Shown: positions 9,318 to 18,616 of the stretch, one piece after another | Numbering within the stretch: the stretch's first letter is position 1 | How the letters are laid out: every line of letters begins with the position of its first letter | Assembly (NCBI GenBank): GCA_024763135.1 | Contig: JANTGD010000002.1 | Span: 1 to 41,951, forward strand | Length of the DNA stretch: 41,951 nucleotides | From: Thiotrichales bacterium | GTDB lineage: Bacteria; Pseudomonadota; Gammaproteobacteria; UWMA-0217 | Reading direction: 5' to 3' | Notes under the pieces: generated by a model | The model's input: the letters and a program-made list of their open reading frames with translations, nothing else | Database searches by the model: none | Told to the model about the DNA's origin: nothing | Translations under genes and position numbers: made by a program

Positions 9318-10540
9318 AGCGAGATTCCTTCAAGCGCGGCAATGGTGTTGATGTCTTTGTCACCTCTGCCCGAAAGATTGACGATAATGATTTGCTCTGC
9401 GTCCAACTGGGGGGCCAGTTTCTCCACATAGGCCAGCGCATGACTGCTCTCGAGTGCGGGAATAATTCCCTCTGTGCGGGTCAACGCATGAAAGCCCTGC
9501 AGCGCTTCTGTATCGGTGACTGCGACATAGTTTGCCCGATGCGTATCCTTGAGCCAGGCATGTTCGGGCCCTACTCCAGGGTAATCCAGCCCCGCTGAGA
9601 CCGAATGCGTGGGAATGATCTGGCCATCAGCATCCTCCATGAGATAGGTACGATTTCCATGCAACACGCCGGGTTGTCCGGCACACAGCGGCGCCGCATG
9701 GCGCCCCGACGCCAAACCCTCGCCAGCCGCTTCTACGCCGTACAATTGCACGCTGGCATCATTGAGAAACGGATAGAACAAACCAATTGCATTAGATCCA
9801 CCGCCCACGCAGGCAACCAACGCATCGGGTAGTCTGCCCGCCTGTTCGAGGATCTGTCGGCGCGCTTCTCGACCAATGACGGATTGAAAGTCACGTACCA
9901 GTTGCGGATAGGGATGTGGACCCGCAACGGTACCGATAATATAGAAGGTGTTGTCCACATTGGTCACCCAATCGCGCATGGCTTCATTGAGCGCATCCTT
10001 GAGCGTGCGCGATCCGGACGTGACCGGCACCACGTCAGCACCCAGGAGTTTCATGCGGTAGACATTCGGCGCCTGACGTTGAATATCTTCCTCTCCCATA
10101 TAGACCACGCATTCCAGCCCCATACGGGCCGCCACAGTCGCACTGGCTACGCCATGCTGGCCTGCACCTGTTTCTGCGATAATCCGGGTTTTACCCATAT
10201 GCCTGGCCAGCAACGCTTGTCCAATCGTATTGTTGATCTTGTGCGCACCGGTATGATTGAGATCTTCTCGCTTGAGATAAATTCGAGCGCCACCAAGCCG
10301 CTCACTCCAACGTTGCGCAAAATACAAAGGACTGGGACGTCCCACATAACACGCAAGATCCAGATCGAAAGCCGCTTGAAAATCCGCATCCTTGGACAGC
10401 GCCGCATAAGCTTGCCGCAGCTCTTCCAATGGTTCCATCAGGGTTTCAGCCACGAACATACCGCCATAAGGCCCAAAATGGCCCCGTTCGTCGGGAAATT
10501 CGCCCCAATCCTGAACAGTCTCAGGTTTCGCAGTCAACAC
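9314..10540 (-). CDS. trpB: Tryptophan synthase beta chain
   Basis: A 408-residue PLP enzyme that condenses indole with serine. The PLP lysine is in HTGAHKINN near residue 95, and the glycine-rich phosphate-binding loop GGGSNAIG lies near residue 240. The start codon is GTG (10540-10538) with an AGAGGT site 5 nt upstream, and the first 20 nt overlap the end of trpF. The order trpF-trpB-trpA, without trpC, trpD or trpE nearby, is the split trp arrangement of many gammaproteobacteria outside the enterics. No leader peptide or attenuator is seen, which fits a short distal trp group. Confidence 0.97.
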   Translation of the reverse strand: MLTAKPETVQDWGEFPDERGHFGPYGGMFVAETLMEPLEELRQAYAALSKDADFQAAFDLDLACYVGRPSPLYFAQRWSERLGGARIYLKREDLNHTGAHKINNTIGQALLARHMGKTRIIAETGAGQHGVASATVAARMGLECVVYMGEEDIQRQAPNVYRMKLLGADVVPVTSGSRTLKDALNEAMRDWVTNVDNTFYIIGTVAGPHPYPQLVRDFQSVIGREARRQILEQAGRLPDALVACVGGGSNAIGLFYPFLNDASVQLYGVEAAGEGLASGRHAAPLCAGQPGVLHGNRTYLMEDADGQIIPTHSVSAGLDYPGVGPEHAWLKDTHRANYVAVTDTEALQGFHALTRTEGIIPALESSHALAYVEKLAPQLDAEQIIIVNLSGRGDKDINTIAALEGISL

Positions 10541-11153
10541 GTTTTACCTCTTGCATCAGTGCTTGGATCAATTCTGGATCTTTGATACCGGGCGCTGCTT
10601 CAACACCGCTCGATAAATCGATCGCGTAAGGTTGGCGCTGCCGGATAGCCGCAGCGACATTGCTTGGATGCAGCCCGCCTGCCAGGATCAGCGGCTTCGG
10701 AAAGCGGTCTGGCAAGACCTCCCAATCAAAGGTCTGCCCCGTACCGCCTGCCTCACCACCCGCGTGGCTATCGATCAATATTCCGCAGGCATTGCTGTAG
10801 TGTTCGGCAAAAGCCACCGGATCTTCGAGCCCCTGGATTCCACTTGCCTTAATGTAGCGCATACCAAACTGCTCACAAGCTTCCGGGGACTCGGTTCCAT
10901 GAAACTGCAGCATATCGAGCGCGACTGTCTCCATAACACGCGCGATTTCTTTACTGCTGGCGTTCATGAATAATCCGACCCAGGTAACAAAAGGCCCCAA
11001 TGACCTGACCATCTTCGCCGCCTGCAATGGCTCGATATAGCGTGGGCTGCGGGGATAGAACACTAAGCCGAGCGCATCCACTCCCGCTGTGATCGCCGTT
11101 TCGGCATCGACCATCCGGGTTATTCCACAAATCTTGACGCGCGTGCGTAGCAT
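10521..11153 (-). CDS. trpF: Phosphoribosylanthranilate isomerase
   Basis: A 210-residue TIM-barrel enzyme that isomerises N-(5-phosphoribosyl)anthranilate in tryptophan synthesis. The N-terminal VKICGITR contains the general-base Cys, and the C-terminal region has LAGGLHPSNV and the phosphate-binding DLSSGVE. It is a stand-alone TrpF, not fused to TrpC. It starts 112 bp after the truA stop codon on the same strand and overlaps trpB at its end. Confidence 0.96.
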   Translation of the reverse strand: MLRTRVKICGITRMVDAETAITAGVDALGLVFYPRSPRYIEPLQAAKMVRSLGPFVTWVGLFMNASSKEIARVMETVALDMLQFHGTESPEACEQFGMRYIKASGIQGLEDPVAFAEHYSNACGILIDSHAGGEAGGTGQTFDWEVLPDRFPKPLILAGGLHPSNVAAAIRQRQPYAIDLSSGVEAAPGIKDPELIQALMQEVKRVDCET

Positions 11154-11265
11154 AGGGATCCAAAAGGCTGCAGTTTAACAGAATTTCAGCTGAAGCTCCG
11201 ATGCCAGGGCACTGTAATAACCCACATCCGGCCAGCGTCAAAAGAATATCCCCAATTACCTGTAT

Positions 11266-12063
11266 TCAGACGTCACCATGGAATGCAATCTCCATTTCCG
11301 GACGAGGAATCGCAAAATGCTCAGGATACTCAACGGCTGTCAGAAAAAGACCATACGGTGGAGCGGTCACTCCGCCCTGAGTCCGATCTTTATGCGCTAA
11401 GACGGTGGCAGCCCAGCTGACTGGCCGCTCCCCTTTGCCGATTGCGATCAAAACACCTGCAATGTTTCTGACCATGTGATGCAGAAACGCATTTGCCTGA
11501 ATGTCCAGGTAAATCAGTACGCCATGTCGTTTCACCGAAATCTTTTGTAGGCGCCGTACAGGATGTTTGGCCTGGCATGCAAGGGCGCGATAACTGGAAA
11601 AGTCGTGTTCGCCGAGCAAAGCCTGAGCCGCTTGGTGCATTATCTCTGCATCCAAGCTGCGTTTAATCCAGGTGACGCGCCGACCAAGAATAGCGGGCCG
11701 TGCGGCTGCATTAAAGATGACATACCGATAGTGCCGGGATCGGGCGCTGAAACGCGCATGAAATTCAGCATCGACCTGGCGCGCCCAACGTACTGCGATG
11801 GATTCCGGCAAAGCGGTGTTGCCCCCCATCACCCAGGCTTTCTCCGGTCGAGGCGCCGGAGCATCCAAATGGACCACCTGCCCCAGGGCGTGCACGCCGG
11901 TATCCGTGCGGCCAGCGCACACCACGCCGACCGGTGAGCCAGCCACTTCGAACAGGGCATTTTCCAGCGTCTCTTGAACCGAACTGGAGTGATTTTGCCG
12001 TTGCCAGCCATGATAATGGCTGCCATCGTATTCGATGCCAAGTGCGTAACGGATCTTACTCAT
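11266..12063 (-). CDS. truA: tRNA pseudouridine(38-40) synthase
   Basis: A 265-residue pseudouridine synthase that modifies uridines 38-40 in the anticodon arm of many tRNAs. The catalytic aspartate lies in CAGRTDTGVHA near residue 53, and the downstream HNIAGVL-like block is represented by HMVRNIAGVLIAIG. Length is typical. It lies just downstream of a Rho-independent terminator behind fimV, so it either relies on read-through or has its own promoter. The fimV-truA-trpF order is conserved in gammaproteobacteria. Confidence 0.96.
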   Translation of the reverse strand: MSKIRYALGIEYDGSHYHGWQRQNHSSSVQETLENALFEVAGSPVGVVCAGRTDTGVHALGQVVHLDAPAPRPEKAWVMGGNTALPESIAVRWARQVDAEFHARFSARSRHYRYVIFNAAARPAILGRRVTWIKRSLDAEIMHQAAQALLGEHDFSSYRALACQAKHPVRRLQKISVKRHGVLIYLDIQANAFLHHMVRNIAGVLIAIGKGERPVSWAATVLAHKDRTQGGVTAPPYGLFLTAVEYPEHFAIPRPEMEIAFHGDV

Positions 12064-12073
12064 ATCACCAACG

Positions 12074-12098
12074 AAAAAGGCCAGACGAATGCCTGGCC
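12074..12098 (-). terminator. Rho-independent terminator behind fimV
   Basis: On the minus strand a GGCCAG...CTGGCC 6-bp stem with a short loop is followed by five T residues (12078-12074). It starts 32 nt after the fimV stop codon and 11 nt before the truA start, so it should separate the long fimV mRNA from truA-trpFBA. Confidence 0.75.
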
Positions 12099-12129
12099 TG
12101 TCTATAGATCAGCGGGTTTCGCGTTGGAA

Positions 12130-15096
12130 TCAGCTGAGTTGTTCCAGGAGCTGCTTTGCCGCCCCCTGCTGCTCATCATTACCCTGAGAAATCACTTCCT
12201 CTAATGCTTCACGGGCACCTTCATCGTCGCCCATATCGATATATGCCTTAGCAAGATCCAACTTGGTACTGATTTCGTCGGCACCCGTCGTCATCGAAGT
12301 CAGCTCCTCATCCATGTCGGACAGGGAGAAATCCTCACCCGCACTGGTGAGATCGAGCCCAAGTGTTTTGGAATCGAATTCTGCTACCGATTCATCCACC
12401 CCGGATTTCAGATCCTGCAGACCGCTTTCAGCGAGTGCGTCGAGCTCGCCCACATCAGGACCACTGTCCTGCACCATGGTCTGATCCTCGCCAGACTCAC
12501 CAAAATTGAGATCGAGATCAGCTGCTTCATTCTGCAGGGCCTTGATCGCATCATCTTCTTCAATTTGTAAAGACTTACTCAGCTCATCAAGATCCGGCAG
12601 TTGTGTGTCATCGGGACTCAGTGCCTCGGCCGCATCATTACCCACCTGCGCCACATCTTCGCCCGCCATTGCCATGGTCTGGTCCTCTTCATCGAGGTCC
12701 ATCATCTCCTCAGGCTTGGGGCGAATCGCCGTCATGGTCAGTCCACCGGTATCCGCATTGACGAACAGCTCATCGTCGGGCGCAATGTCCTTACCCAACA
12801 CAGCCACACGATGCCACAACCCCTCATTCTCTGGAGTTACCTGCTGATTCAGCTTTGCAGCGGTTGCCAAAAACGACTCCTTGTCACCGGCGGCGTGGTA
12901 CGCTTCAGCAAGCTTGGCTAGGTAATCGGCGCGTTCGGGGTGCGCTTCAACAGCCGGCTTGAGCAGATCAATCGCTTGGTCCTGCAGGCCATAGGCAAGA
13001 TAGACATTGGCTTCCGACAAAACTTCGTCTTCATTGAGGCCTTCATCCGCCCCTAATCCAGAGGCTTCGAGTTCGCTCTCGAGCGGAGCGCTTTCCGCGG
13101 CTTTTTTAACCTCTTCCTCGCTGATTTCCGCCGTCAGATCGAGCTTTTCCTCTTCGGGGGTTTCTATTTCAACCTCACCTTCGGGCTGCTCATCCATGAG
13201 ATGCGCAATTTCAGGGGTCTGCGTAACCTCAGGTGCTTCCTCGGCAGCTTCAGGCTTGAGCTGTTCTTCGTCTTTACGACGGAACAGCAACCATGCCAAT
13301 GCGGAGAGTAACAAGACACCTGCACCGGCCCCCATCAGCAGATTAGGATTGTTCTTGATGTTTTCAATCAACCCCGGCGCGGCTGCCTCTGGCGCTGTCG
13401 CTTCAGCCGTTTTCTCACTTTCAGCAGGCTGAGTCTGCGCAGTTTCAGCAGGCGCTTCACTCGTTGCAGGGGGTTGCTCTTCCACCAACAAACCTTTGGT
13501 CCCCTCTGCTGGCTGGCTTGGCGCTGCGGCTTCAGAAGACGCTTGCGCAGGTTCTTCCGCCATCGGAGTGGTTTCAGGCTGCTTGAGTGGAACACCGCCG
13601 AGTTGCTCCTGCAAATCCGCAAGCTGTTCATCTTTGAGCTCGATCAAACGATTTTTAGCTTCCAGCAGCGTTTCCAGCTCAGAAACCCGGGAGCGTAATT
13701 CGACATTTTCCTGTTCTGCAGATGCGAGCTTCTCACGTAAAAAAGTGACATCTTCGCTTGCGGCACCGGCTTCTGAGCCTGTCTCAGCCCCTCCCGCCGC
13801 ACTGCCTTCGCCTTTGGGAACAAGGATTTCCAATCCTTTTTCGGGCGCGCCCTCGGCGCTTTCAGCTCCCTGAGCTGCCGCTTGCTTGACGCGCTGATCC
13901 AGATCCGCCAGTCCCGCAACCTGCGTACCGGTATCCGCCGCAGCCTGAGGAACCCCCTCGGCAGTGACTTTTTCCTTGTACTTCGCGTAAGCACCACCCT
14001 GGGTGGCAGCAAGCACCATGGCTTTGGCTTCACGTTTGCTGATGCTCGCCATGGTTTCGGGATCCGGCACCCGTAAAATATACCCGGCTTTAATTCGATT
14101 CATGTCGCCATTGACGAAAGCCTTGGGGTTATCCTTCAGCAAAGCGACCATCACCTGATGAATGTTGACACCGGCGCCAGGCTGTACCTGCTTGGCAATA
14201 CGAAATAGGTTATCGCCTTTATTGACACGATAACTGTCGCCATCGTAGTAGCCTGCTGCATCGCTTGCAGCGGCAGTAGTAGTACCGGTCGGTGGAGTAA
14301 CAAAAATTTCGGAAGTTCCCTCGGCTTCGCTCACCGGTGTTGCCACTTCGTAGGTCTGAATATCCGACCCATTGGCGGGTGCAGCTTCAGCAACGGAAGC
14401 CCCAGCTGTGAGGAATGGCGGCAGGCCTTCATCGACCGGGTATGTCTCCACATCGACGGTAGGTGCTTCGGCAGCGACTTTAGTCGTGCTTTCTACGGGA
14501 TAGGTCTCAGCAAGCGGAATTTCTTCTTCCTGACCCTGAGCGCTTGCGGCAATTTCAGGGGGTTCTGTGGCGGTCACTTCGGCTTCTGTACCGGCCACAA
14601 ATGGAGCCAGTCCCTCACCGCCAGGCTCAAGCTCCATGGGCGTGGGCTCAGCTTGTGTCACGACTGGCGCAGGCTCGGTCACCGCAGGCGCAGCCGGCGC
14701 ACCCCCCAACACGGGGGGATCGAGCAGCACCGTATATTCACGCAGAAGTTTGCCTTTGGGCCAGGAGACCTCAACAATGAAGTTGACGAACGGTTCCTGA
14801 ATCGGAGCATCTGATGTGACCTTAATGACCGGCTGCCCATTCTCGACCGTTGGCTTGAAATTCAGCTTGTCCAGTACCGGGCTGCGGTTAATACCCACCT
14901 GATCGAAGACGGCATCCGGGGCCAGCTTGACCGTCACACTGCCGACCTCGCCAGGCGACGTGGATACCATCTCTATTTCAGCATTAAGCGGCTGATTCAA
15001 CGCCGAATTCGTAGAAATTTCCCCCAACCCCAAGGCATAGCTCAAGGTGGGACTCAAGATTGCCGATAAAGCTAAGCCCAGAGTTCGTCTACGCAC
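12130..15096 (-). CDS. fimV: FimV/HubP-type polar hub and pilus-assembly protein
   Basis: A 988-residue inner-membrane protein. FimV organises type IV pilus assembly, twitching and polar localisation. Domains in order: a signal sequence (residues 1-22, ending near LSYA), the FimV N-terminal domain (about 23-130), an acidic, Ala/Glu/Pro-rich stretch, a periplasmic LysM peptidoglycan-binding motif (about 288-345), a coiled coil (about 447-500), a transmembrane helix (about 584-606) followed by RRK, and a long acidic cytoplasmic part. The latter has TPR-like repeats and the conserved FimV C-terminal TPR (about 940-988, TKLDLAKAYIDMGD). The start is GTG with a GAGGA site; length is typical. It sits alone between terminator and promoter signals. 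Confidence 0.95.
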   Translation of the reverse strand: MRRRTLGLALSAILSPTLSYALGLGEISTNSALNQPLNAEIEMVSTSPGEVGSVTVKLAPDAVFDQVGINRSPVLDKLNFKPTVENGQPVIKVTSDAPIQEPFVNFIVEVSWPKGKLLREYTVLLDPPVLGGAPAAPAVTEPAPVVTQAEPTPMELEPGGEGLAPFVAGTEAEVTATEPPEIAASAQGQEEEIPLAETYPVESTTKVAAEAPTVDVETYPVDEGLPPFLTAGASVAEAAPANGSDIQTYEVATPVSEAEGTSEIFVTPPTGTTTAAASDAAGYYDGDSYRVNKGDNLFRIAKQVQPGAGVNIHQVMVALLKDNPKAFVNGDMNRIKAGYILRVPDPETMASISKREAKAMVLAATQGGAYAKYKEKVTAEGVPQAAADTGTQVAGLADLDQRVKQAAAQGAESAEGAPEKGLEILVPKGEGSAAGGAETGSEAGAASEDVTFLREKLASAEQENVELRSRVSELETLLEAKNRLIELKDEQLADLQEQLGGVPLKQPETTPMAEEPAQASSEAAAPSQPAEGTKGLLVEEQPPATSEAPAETAQTQPAESEKTAEATAPEAAAPGLIENIKNNPNLLMGAGAGVLLLSALAWLLFRRKDEEQLKPEAAEEAPEVTQTPEIAHLMDEQPEGEVEIETPEEEKLDLTAEISEEEVKKAAESAPLESELEASGLGADEGLNEDEVLSEANVYLAYGLQDQAIDLLKPAVEAHPERADYLAKLAEAYHAAGDKESFLATAAKLNQQVTPENEGLWHRVAVLGKDIAPDDELFVNADTGGLTMTAIRPKPEEMMDLDEEDQTMAMAGEDVAQVGNDAAEALSPDDTQLPDLDELSKSLQIEEDDAIKALQNEAADLDLNFGESGEDQTMVQDSGPDVGELDALAESGLQDLKSGVDESVAEFDSKTLGLDLTSAGEDFSLSDMDEELTSMTTGADEISTKLDLAKAYIDMGDDEGAREALEEVISQGNDEQQGAAKQLLEQLS

Positions 15097-15160
15097 GATT
15101 TAGTCCTCATTTAGATAGTAATACTTTGAAAAGTTGCATCCATTCTCGACCCAGAATCTC

Positions 15161-15169
15161 ATTATATCA
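15161..15169 (-). promoter_or_regulatory. Candidate fimV promoter (extended -10)
   Basis: On the minus strand TGATATAAT gives a perfect TATAAT preceded by an extended -10 TGn motif, 64 nt upstream of the fimV GTG codon. No strong -35 lies 17 nt away, which extended -10 promoters tolerate. The leader then carries the GAGGA ribosome site for the GTG start. Confidence 0.5.
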
Positions 15170-15225
15170 AGGCCTTACCGCACTATGTTAATCAAATGCC
15201 TGTAAGTATATGGGCTAACTATAGG

Positions 15226-16248
15226 TTATAGATAATCTTTTTGCAAAATTTGTGCAATCTGCACGCTATTGAGTGCCGCCCCTTTTCGCACATTATCGGA
15301 GACGACCCACAAATCGAGTCCACGCGGATGTGATATGTCCTCGCGGATGCGGCCAACCCAGGTTGGATCGGTACCAGCTCCCTCGGTTACTGCCGTCGGG
15401 TAACCACCATCTTTACGCTCATCAAGCACTGTCACACCGGGTGCGGTTTCGAGTAATTCGCGCGCCTGACCAGCCGTAATCTTATCCCGCGTCTCAATGT
15501 GCACGGCTTCTGAATGGCCATAGAAAACCGGAACGCGCACCGCGGTAGGATTCACCTGAATGCCCGGGTCTTCCATAATTTTTCGAGTCTCCCAGACCAT
15601 TTTCATTTCTTCTTTGGTATAGCCGTTGTCCTGGAACACATCGATATGGGGCAACACATTGAACGCAATCTGTTTGGGGTAAACCTTACTTTCAATGGGT
15701 TTGCCATTGAGCAACATCGCAGTCTGTATGGACAATTCCTCGATGGCGTCCTTACCGGTACCCGAGACAGCTTGATAGGTCGCCACATTGATGCGCTCGA
15801 TCCCAACCGCATCATGGATCGGCTTGAGCGCCACCAACATTTGGATCGTGGAACAATTGGGATTTGCGATTATGCCGCGGTTTTGATACTGCGCAACGGC
15901 ATGTGGATTGACTTCCGGTACAACGAGCGGAATATCGTCTTCGTAGCGAAAACGCGAGGTATTGTCGATGACGATGCAGCCTGCCTGCGCGGCGCGCGGC
16001 GCATACACATCTGAAATCGACGCGCCGGCGGAGAACAATCCAATCTGCGCCCGCGAGAAATCGAACTCATCCAGATTCTGCACTGTGAGGTAGCGATCAC
16101 CAAACGCAACCCGCTTACCTGCAGAACGCTCACTGGCGAGGGCATAGACGTTACCCACGGGAAATGCCTGCTCCGCGAGTATCGACAGCATAGTTTCACC
16201 CACCGCCCCCGTAGCACCCACCACGGCCACATCAAATTGCCTGCTCAT
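15226..16248 (-). CDS. asd: Aspartate-semialdehyde dehydrogenase
   Basis: A 340-residue NADPH enzyme that reduces aspartyl phosphate to aspartate semialdehyde, the branch to lysine/diaminopimelate, threonine and methionine. The nucleotide-binding GATGAVG lies at about residues 11-17, the catalytic Cys in NPNCSTIQM near residue 133, and the substrate-binding region includes VPVFYGHSEAVHIET with the second active-site His. Length fits the shorter (about 340-residue) Asd form. It lies 10 bp after leuB in the conserved leuB-asd-fimV order, so co-transcription with leu genes is likely. Confidence 0.96.
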   Translation of the reverse strand: MSRQFDVAVVGATGAVGETMLSILAEQAFPVGNVYALASERSAGKRVAFGDRYLTVQNLDEFDFSRAQIGLFSAGASISDVYAPRAAQAGCIVIDNTSRFRYEDDIPLVVPEVNPHAVAQYQNRGIIANPNCSTIQMLVALKPIHDAVGIERINVATYQAVSGTGKDAIEELSIQTAMLLNGKPIESKVYPKQIAFNVLPHIDVFQDNGYTKEEMKMVWETRKIMEDPGIQVNPTAVRVPVFYGHSEAVHIETRDKITAGQARELLETAPGVTVLDERKDGGYPTAVTEGAGTDPTWVGRIREDISHPRGLDLWVVSDNVRKGAALNSVQIAQILQKDYL

Positions 16249-16258
16249 GCTGACTTAC

Positions 16259-17347
16259 CTACTCTCTCATCTCCTGAATTGCATGCACGACCGCATCCCC
16301 CATGGCCACGGTCCCTACTAACTCACAACCTTCGGTAAAAATATCCTGTGTACGCAGCCCTTTGTCGAGCACCTTGCCGACGGCATTTTCCACGCGCTGT
16401 GCCAAAGCTTCGAGATCAAAGCTATAGCGCAACATCATCGCGACCGAGAGAATCGTGGCCAGGGGATTGGCTTTTCCACTGCCGGAAATATCCGGTGCAG
16501 ATCCGTGAATCGGTTCATACATTCCTTTCCCATTGGCATCCAATGAAGCTGATGGCAGCATACCAATGGACCCGGTGAGCATCGCGGCCGCATCCGATAG
16601 GATATCACCAAACAAATTCGTGGTAACCATCACATCGAACTGCTTGGGATCACGCACCAATTGCATTGCGGCATTATCGACATACATATGCGACAACTCG
16701 ACCTCAGGATAATCGGCGCTTACGCGCTCGACGACCTCGCGCCACAGCTCGGATACCTCGAGCACGTTGGCTTTATCCACCGAACACAGACGCCGCGCGC
16801 GCTTCATGGCGGTTGCAAATGCGCTACGCGCAATCCGCTCGATTTCAGGCTCCGAATAAACTAACGTATTGAATCCTTCCCGTTGACCATCTGGGCGCTT
16901 ACGGATACCCCGCGGCTGCCCAAAATAGATACCCCCGGTCAGCTCTCTTACGATCATAATATCCAGGCCGGCGACCACCTCCGCTTTCAGGGTAGACGCA
17001 GATGCCAATTGCGGGTACAGCAACGCCGGACGCAGATTCGAAAACAATCCAAGCGCTGAACGAATACCCAACAACCCCCGCTCCGGGCGCAAGTCACGGG
17101 GTAAAGACTCGTATTGCGGTCCACCGACTGCGCCGAGTAAAACTGCATCGGCCGCTTGTGCAAGCGCCAGGGTCTCGTCCGGCAAAGGCACGCCGGCTGC
17201 CTCGTAACCTGCGCCGCCAATCGCAGCTGTTTCCATCTCCAGGGCCAAACCAAATTCGTCACGCAAAACGTCAAGCACTTTGATCGCTTCTGCGACGATT
17301 TCAGGGCCGATTCCATCTCCGGGTAATACCGCTAGCTTATATGTCAT
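16259..17347 (-). CDS. leuB: 3-isopropylmalate dehydrogenase
   Basis: A 362-residue NAD-dependent decarboxylating dehydrogenase of leucine synthesis. The N-terminal AVLPGDGIGPEI, the substrate-binding TGGIYFG with surrounding arginines, the Asp-rich metal site (AMLTGSIGMLPSASL preceded by GDILSD), and the EPIHGSAPDI nucleotide loop are present. An in-frame ATG at 17371 would add eight atypical residues; the ATG at 17347 gives MTYKLAVLPGDG. It follows leuD by about 70 bp and precedes asd by 10 bp. Confidence 0.97.
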   Translation of the reverse strand: MTYKLAVLPGDGIGPEIVAEAIKVLDVLRDEFGLALEMETAAIGGAGYEAAGVPLPDETLALAQAADAVLLGAVGGPQYESLPRDLRPERGLLGIRSALGLFSNLRPALLYPQLASASTLKAEVVAGLDIMIVRELTGGIYFGQPRGIRKRPDGQREGFNTLVYSEPEIERIARSAFATAMKRARRLCSVDKANVLEVSELWREVVERVSADYPEVELSHMYVDNAAMQLVRDPKQFDVMVTTNLFGDILSDAAAMLTGSIGMLPSASLDANGKGMYEPIHGSAPDISGSGKANPLATILSVAMMLRYSFDLEALAQRVENAVGKVLDKGLRTQDIFTEGCELVGTVAMGDAVVHAIQEMRE

Positions 17348-17418
17348 TCCACAACCTGTTGATTCAATCATTTTGCAAGGTGACGCGCGTTTCCCTTACC
17401 GATGTCACCGCGGCACTG

Positions 17419-18063
17419 CTATTCCGCTGAGAACAACCAGGGCGCTTCCTGAATGCGCCGCTGCTCATAGGCGCGTATTGCATCGGCATGTTGGAGCGTC
17501 AGGCCAATGTCATCCAAACCGTTGAGTAAGCAATACTTGCGAAAGGCATCGACCTCGAAAGACATGTCACGGCCGTCGGGCGTCGTAACGGTTTGTGCTT
17601 CCAGATCAATGACTAATCGATAGCCTGGAGTTTGTTGCGTTTCAACAAACAATTCATCTACCTGCGTTTCGGACAGAACCAACGGCAGCAAGCCATTCTT
17701 GAAGCTGTTATTGAAAAAAATTTCCGCAAAGCTTGGTGCAATTACGGCGCGGATCCCATAATCGGTCAATGCCCACACCGCATGCTCGCGTGACGAACCA
17801 CAGCCAAAGTTTTTACGCGCCAGCAAAATCTGCGCCCCTTGATAGCGGGCTTGATTCAACACGAAATCGGGATTGAGCGGGCGCTTGCTGTGGTCCATTC
17901 CCGGCTCGCCTGGTTCCAGATAGCGCCAATCATCAAACAGATTGGGACCAAATCCAGTGCGTTTGACGGATTTCAGATACTGTTTGGGAATGATGGCGTC
18001 GGTATCGACATTGGCTCTGTCCAAAGGTATGACGAGTCCATCGAGACGGGTGAATGCTTGCAT
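17419..18063 (-). CDS. leuD: 3-isopropylmalate dehydratase small subunit
   Basis: The 214-residue swivel subunit of isopropylmalate isomerase, acting with LeuC. The start MQAFTRLDGLVIPLDRANVDTD and the NFGCGSSREHA loop are characteristic. A strong AGGAG site lies about 7 nt before the ATG. In many gammaproteobacteria leuC and leuD are adjacent; here a small lipoprotein gene separates them on the same strand. Confidence 0.97.
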   Translation of the reverse strand: MQAFTRLDGLVIPLDRANVDTDAIIPKQYLKSVKRTGFGPNLFDDWRYLEPGEPGMDHSKRPLNPDFVLNQARYQGAQILLARKNFGCGSSREHAVWALTDYGIRAVIAPSFAEIFFNNSFKNGLLPLVLSETQVDELFVETQQTPGYRLVIDLEAQTVTTPDGRDMSFEVDAFRKYCLLNGLDDIGLTLQHADAIRAYEQRRIQEAPWLFSAE

Positions 18064-18112
18064 CGGTTACTCCTGAATCCCTTGCAACGGGGTACCTCGC
18101 AACCCCATCGCG

Positions 18113-18457
18113 CTATTGCTTTGCGGGTGTTGCTTCGGGCACGGCGGGTGCGGGGGCAATTTGATTTTGGGTTTCGTCAGCAGGCGCTGTCTGATACGGA
18201 TACGCCTGTGTGCCGCTGGTCTGTTGCGGGGGCTGAATCGGATTGCCATACTGATCCACATACTGCTCGCTGATGATCTCAGATTGAGGGGCTTCCTTCG
18301 CACTCGTTTCGGCCATTTCAGCGGACGCCTGCTCCGCTTTCTTACCCTGGATCAACAGTCCCAGATTTTCGATGTCCTTGCCCAGACCTTGCGCAGTATT
18401 ACAAGCCGTCAACCCCAGGCTCAGCAGCATGGCCAGCGCGAGTAAGCCGTATTTCAT
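18113..18457 (-). CDS. Small entericidin-like lipoprotein with extended tail
   Basis: A 114-residue predicted lipoprotein. The signal peptide ends at a classical lipobox, LTAC, with Cys19 as the lipidated residue. The next 15 residues (NTAQGLGKDIENLG) match the entericidin A/B signature of an Asn-Thr after the Cys and a G-x-DI core. Entericidins are normally about 45 residues; this one continues for about 70 more residues rich in Ala, Gln, Glu and Pro, with no recognisable domain. The ribosome site AGGAGGT, 5 nt upstream, is near-perfect. It lies between leuC and leuD, so it should share their transcript. In E. coli entericidins form an antidote/toxin lipoprotein pair; whether this protein acts that way is unknown. 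Confidence 0.75.
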   Translation of the reverse strand: MKYGLLALAMLLSLGLTACNTAQGLGKDIENLGLLIQGKKAEQASAEMAETSAKEAPQSEIISEQYVDQYGNPIQPPQQTSGTQAYPYQTAPADETQNQIAPAPAVPEATPAKQ

Positions 18458-18616
18458 GGTGTACCTCCTGCTTCGATTTTTTTGTGAAGACGGTCAATTT
18501 TACCTGAGCTCAGCTGTGAAGTGGTGGGAAATTTGACACAGCGAGCGCGCTTTGCCCTAATTTCCAAGACAGGCAACCGCCCAGGCAGAAACGTATCCGC
18601 AATGGCGCCCAGCGGA

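Noticed and set aside
9884..10585. 233-residue plus-strand frame opposite trpB
   Set aside because: Antisense shadow of a clear trpB/trpF coding region; no ribosome site and no family features.
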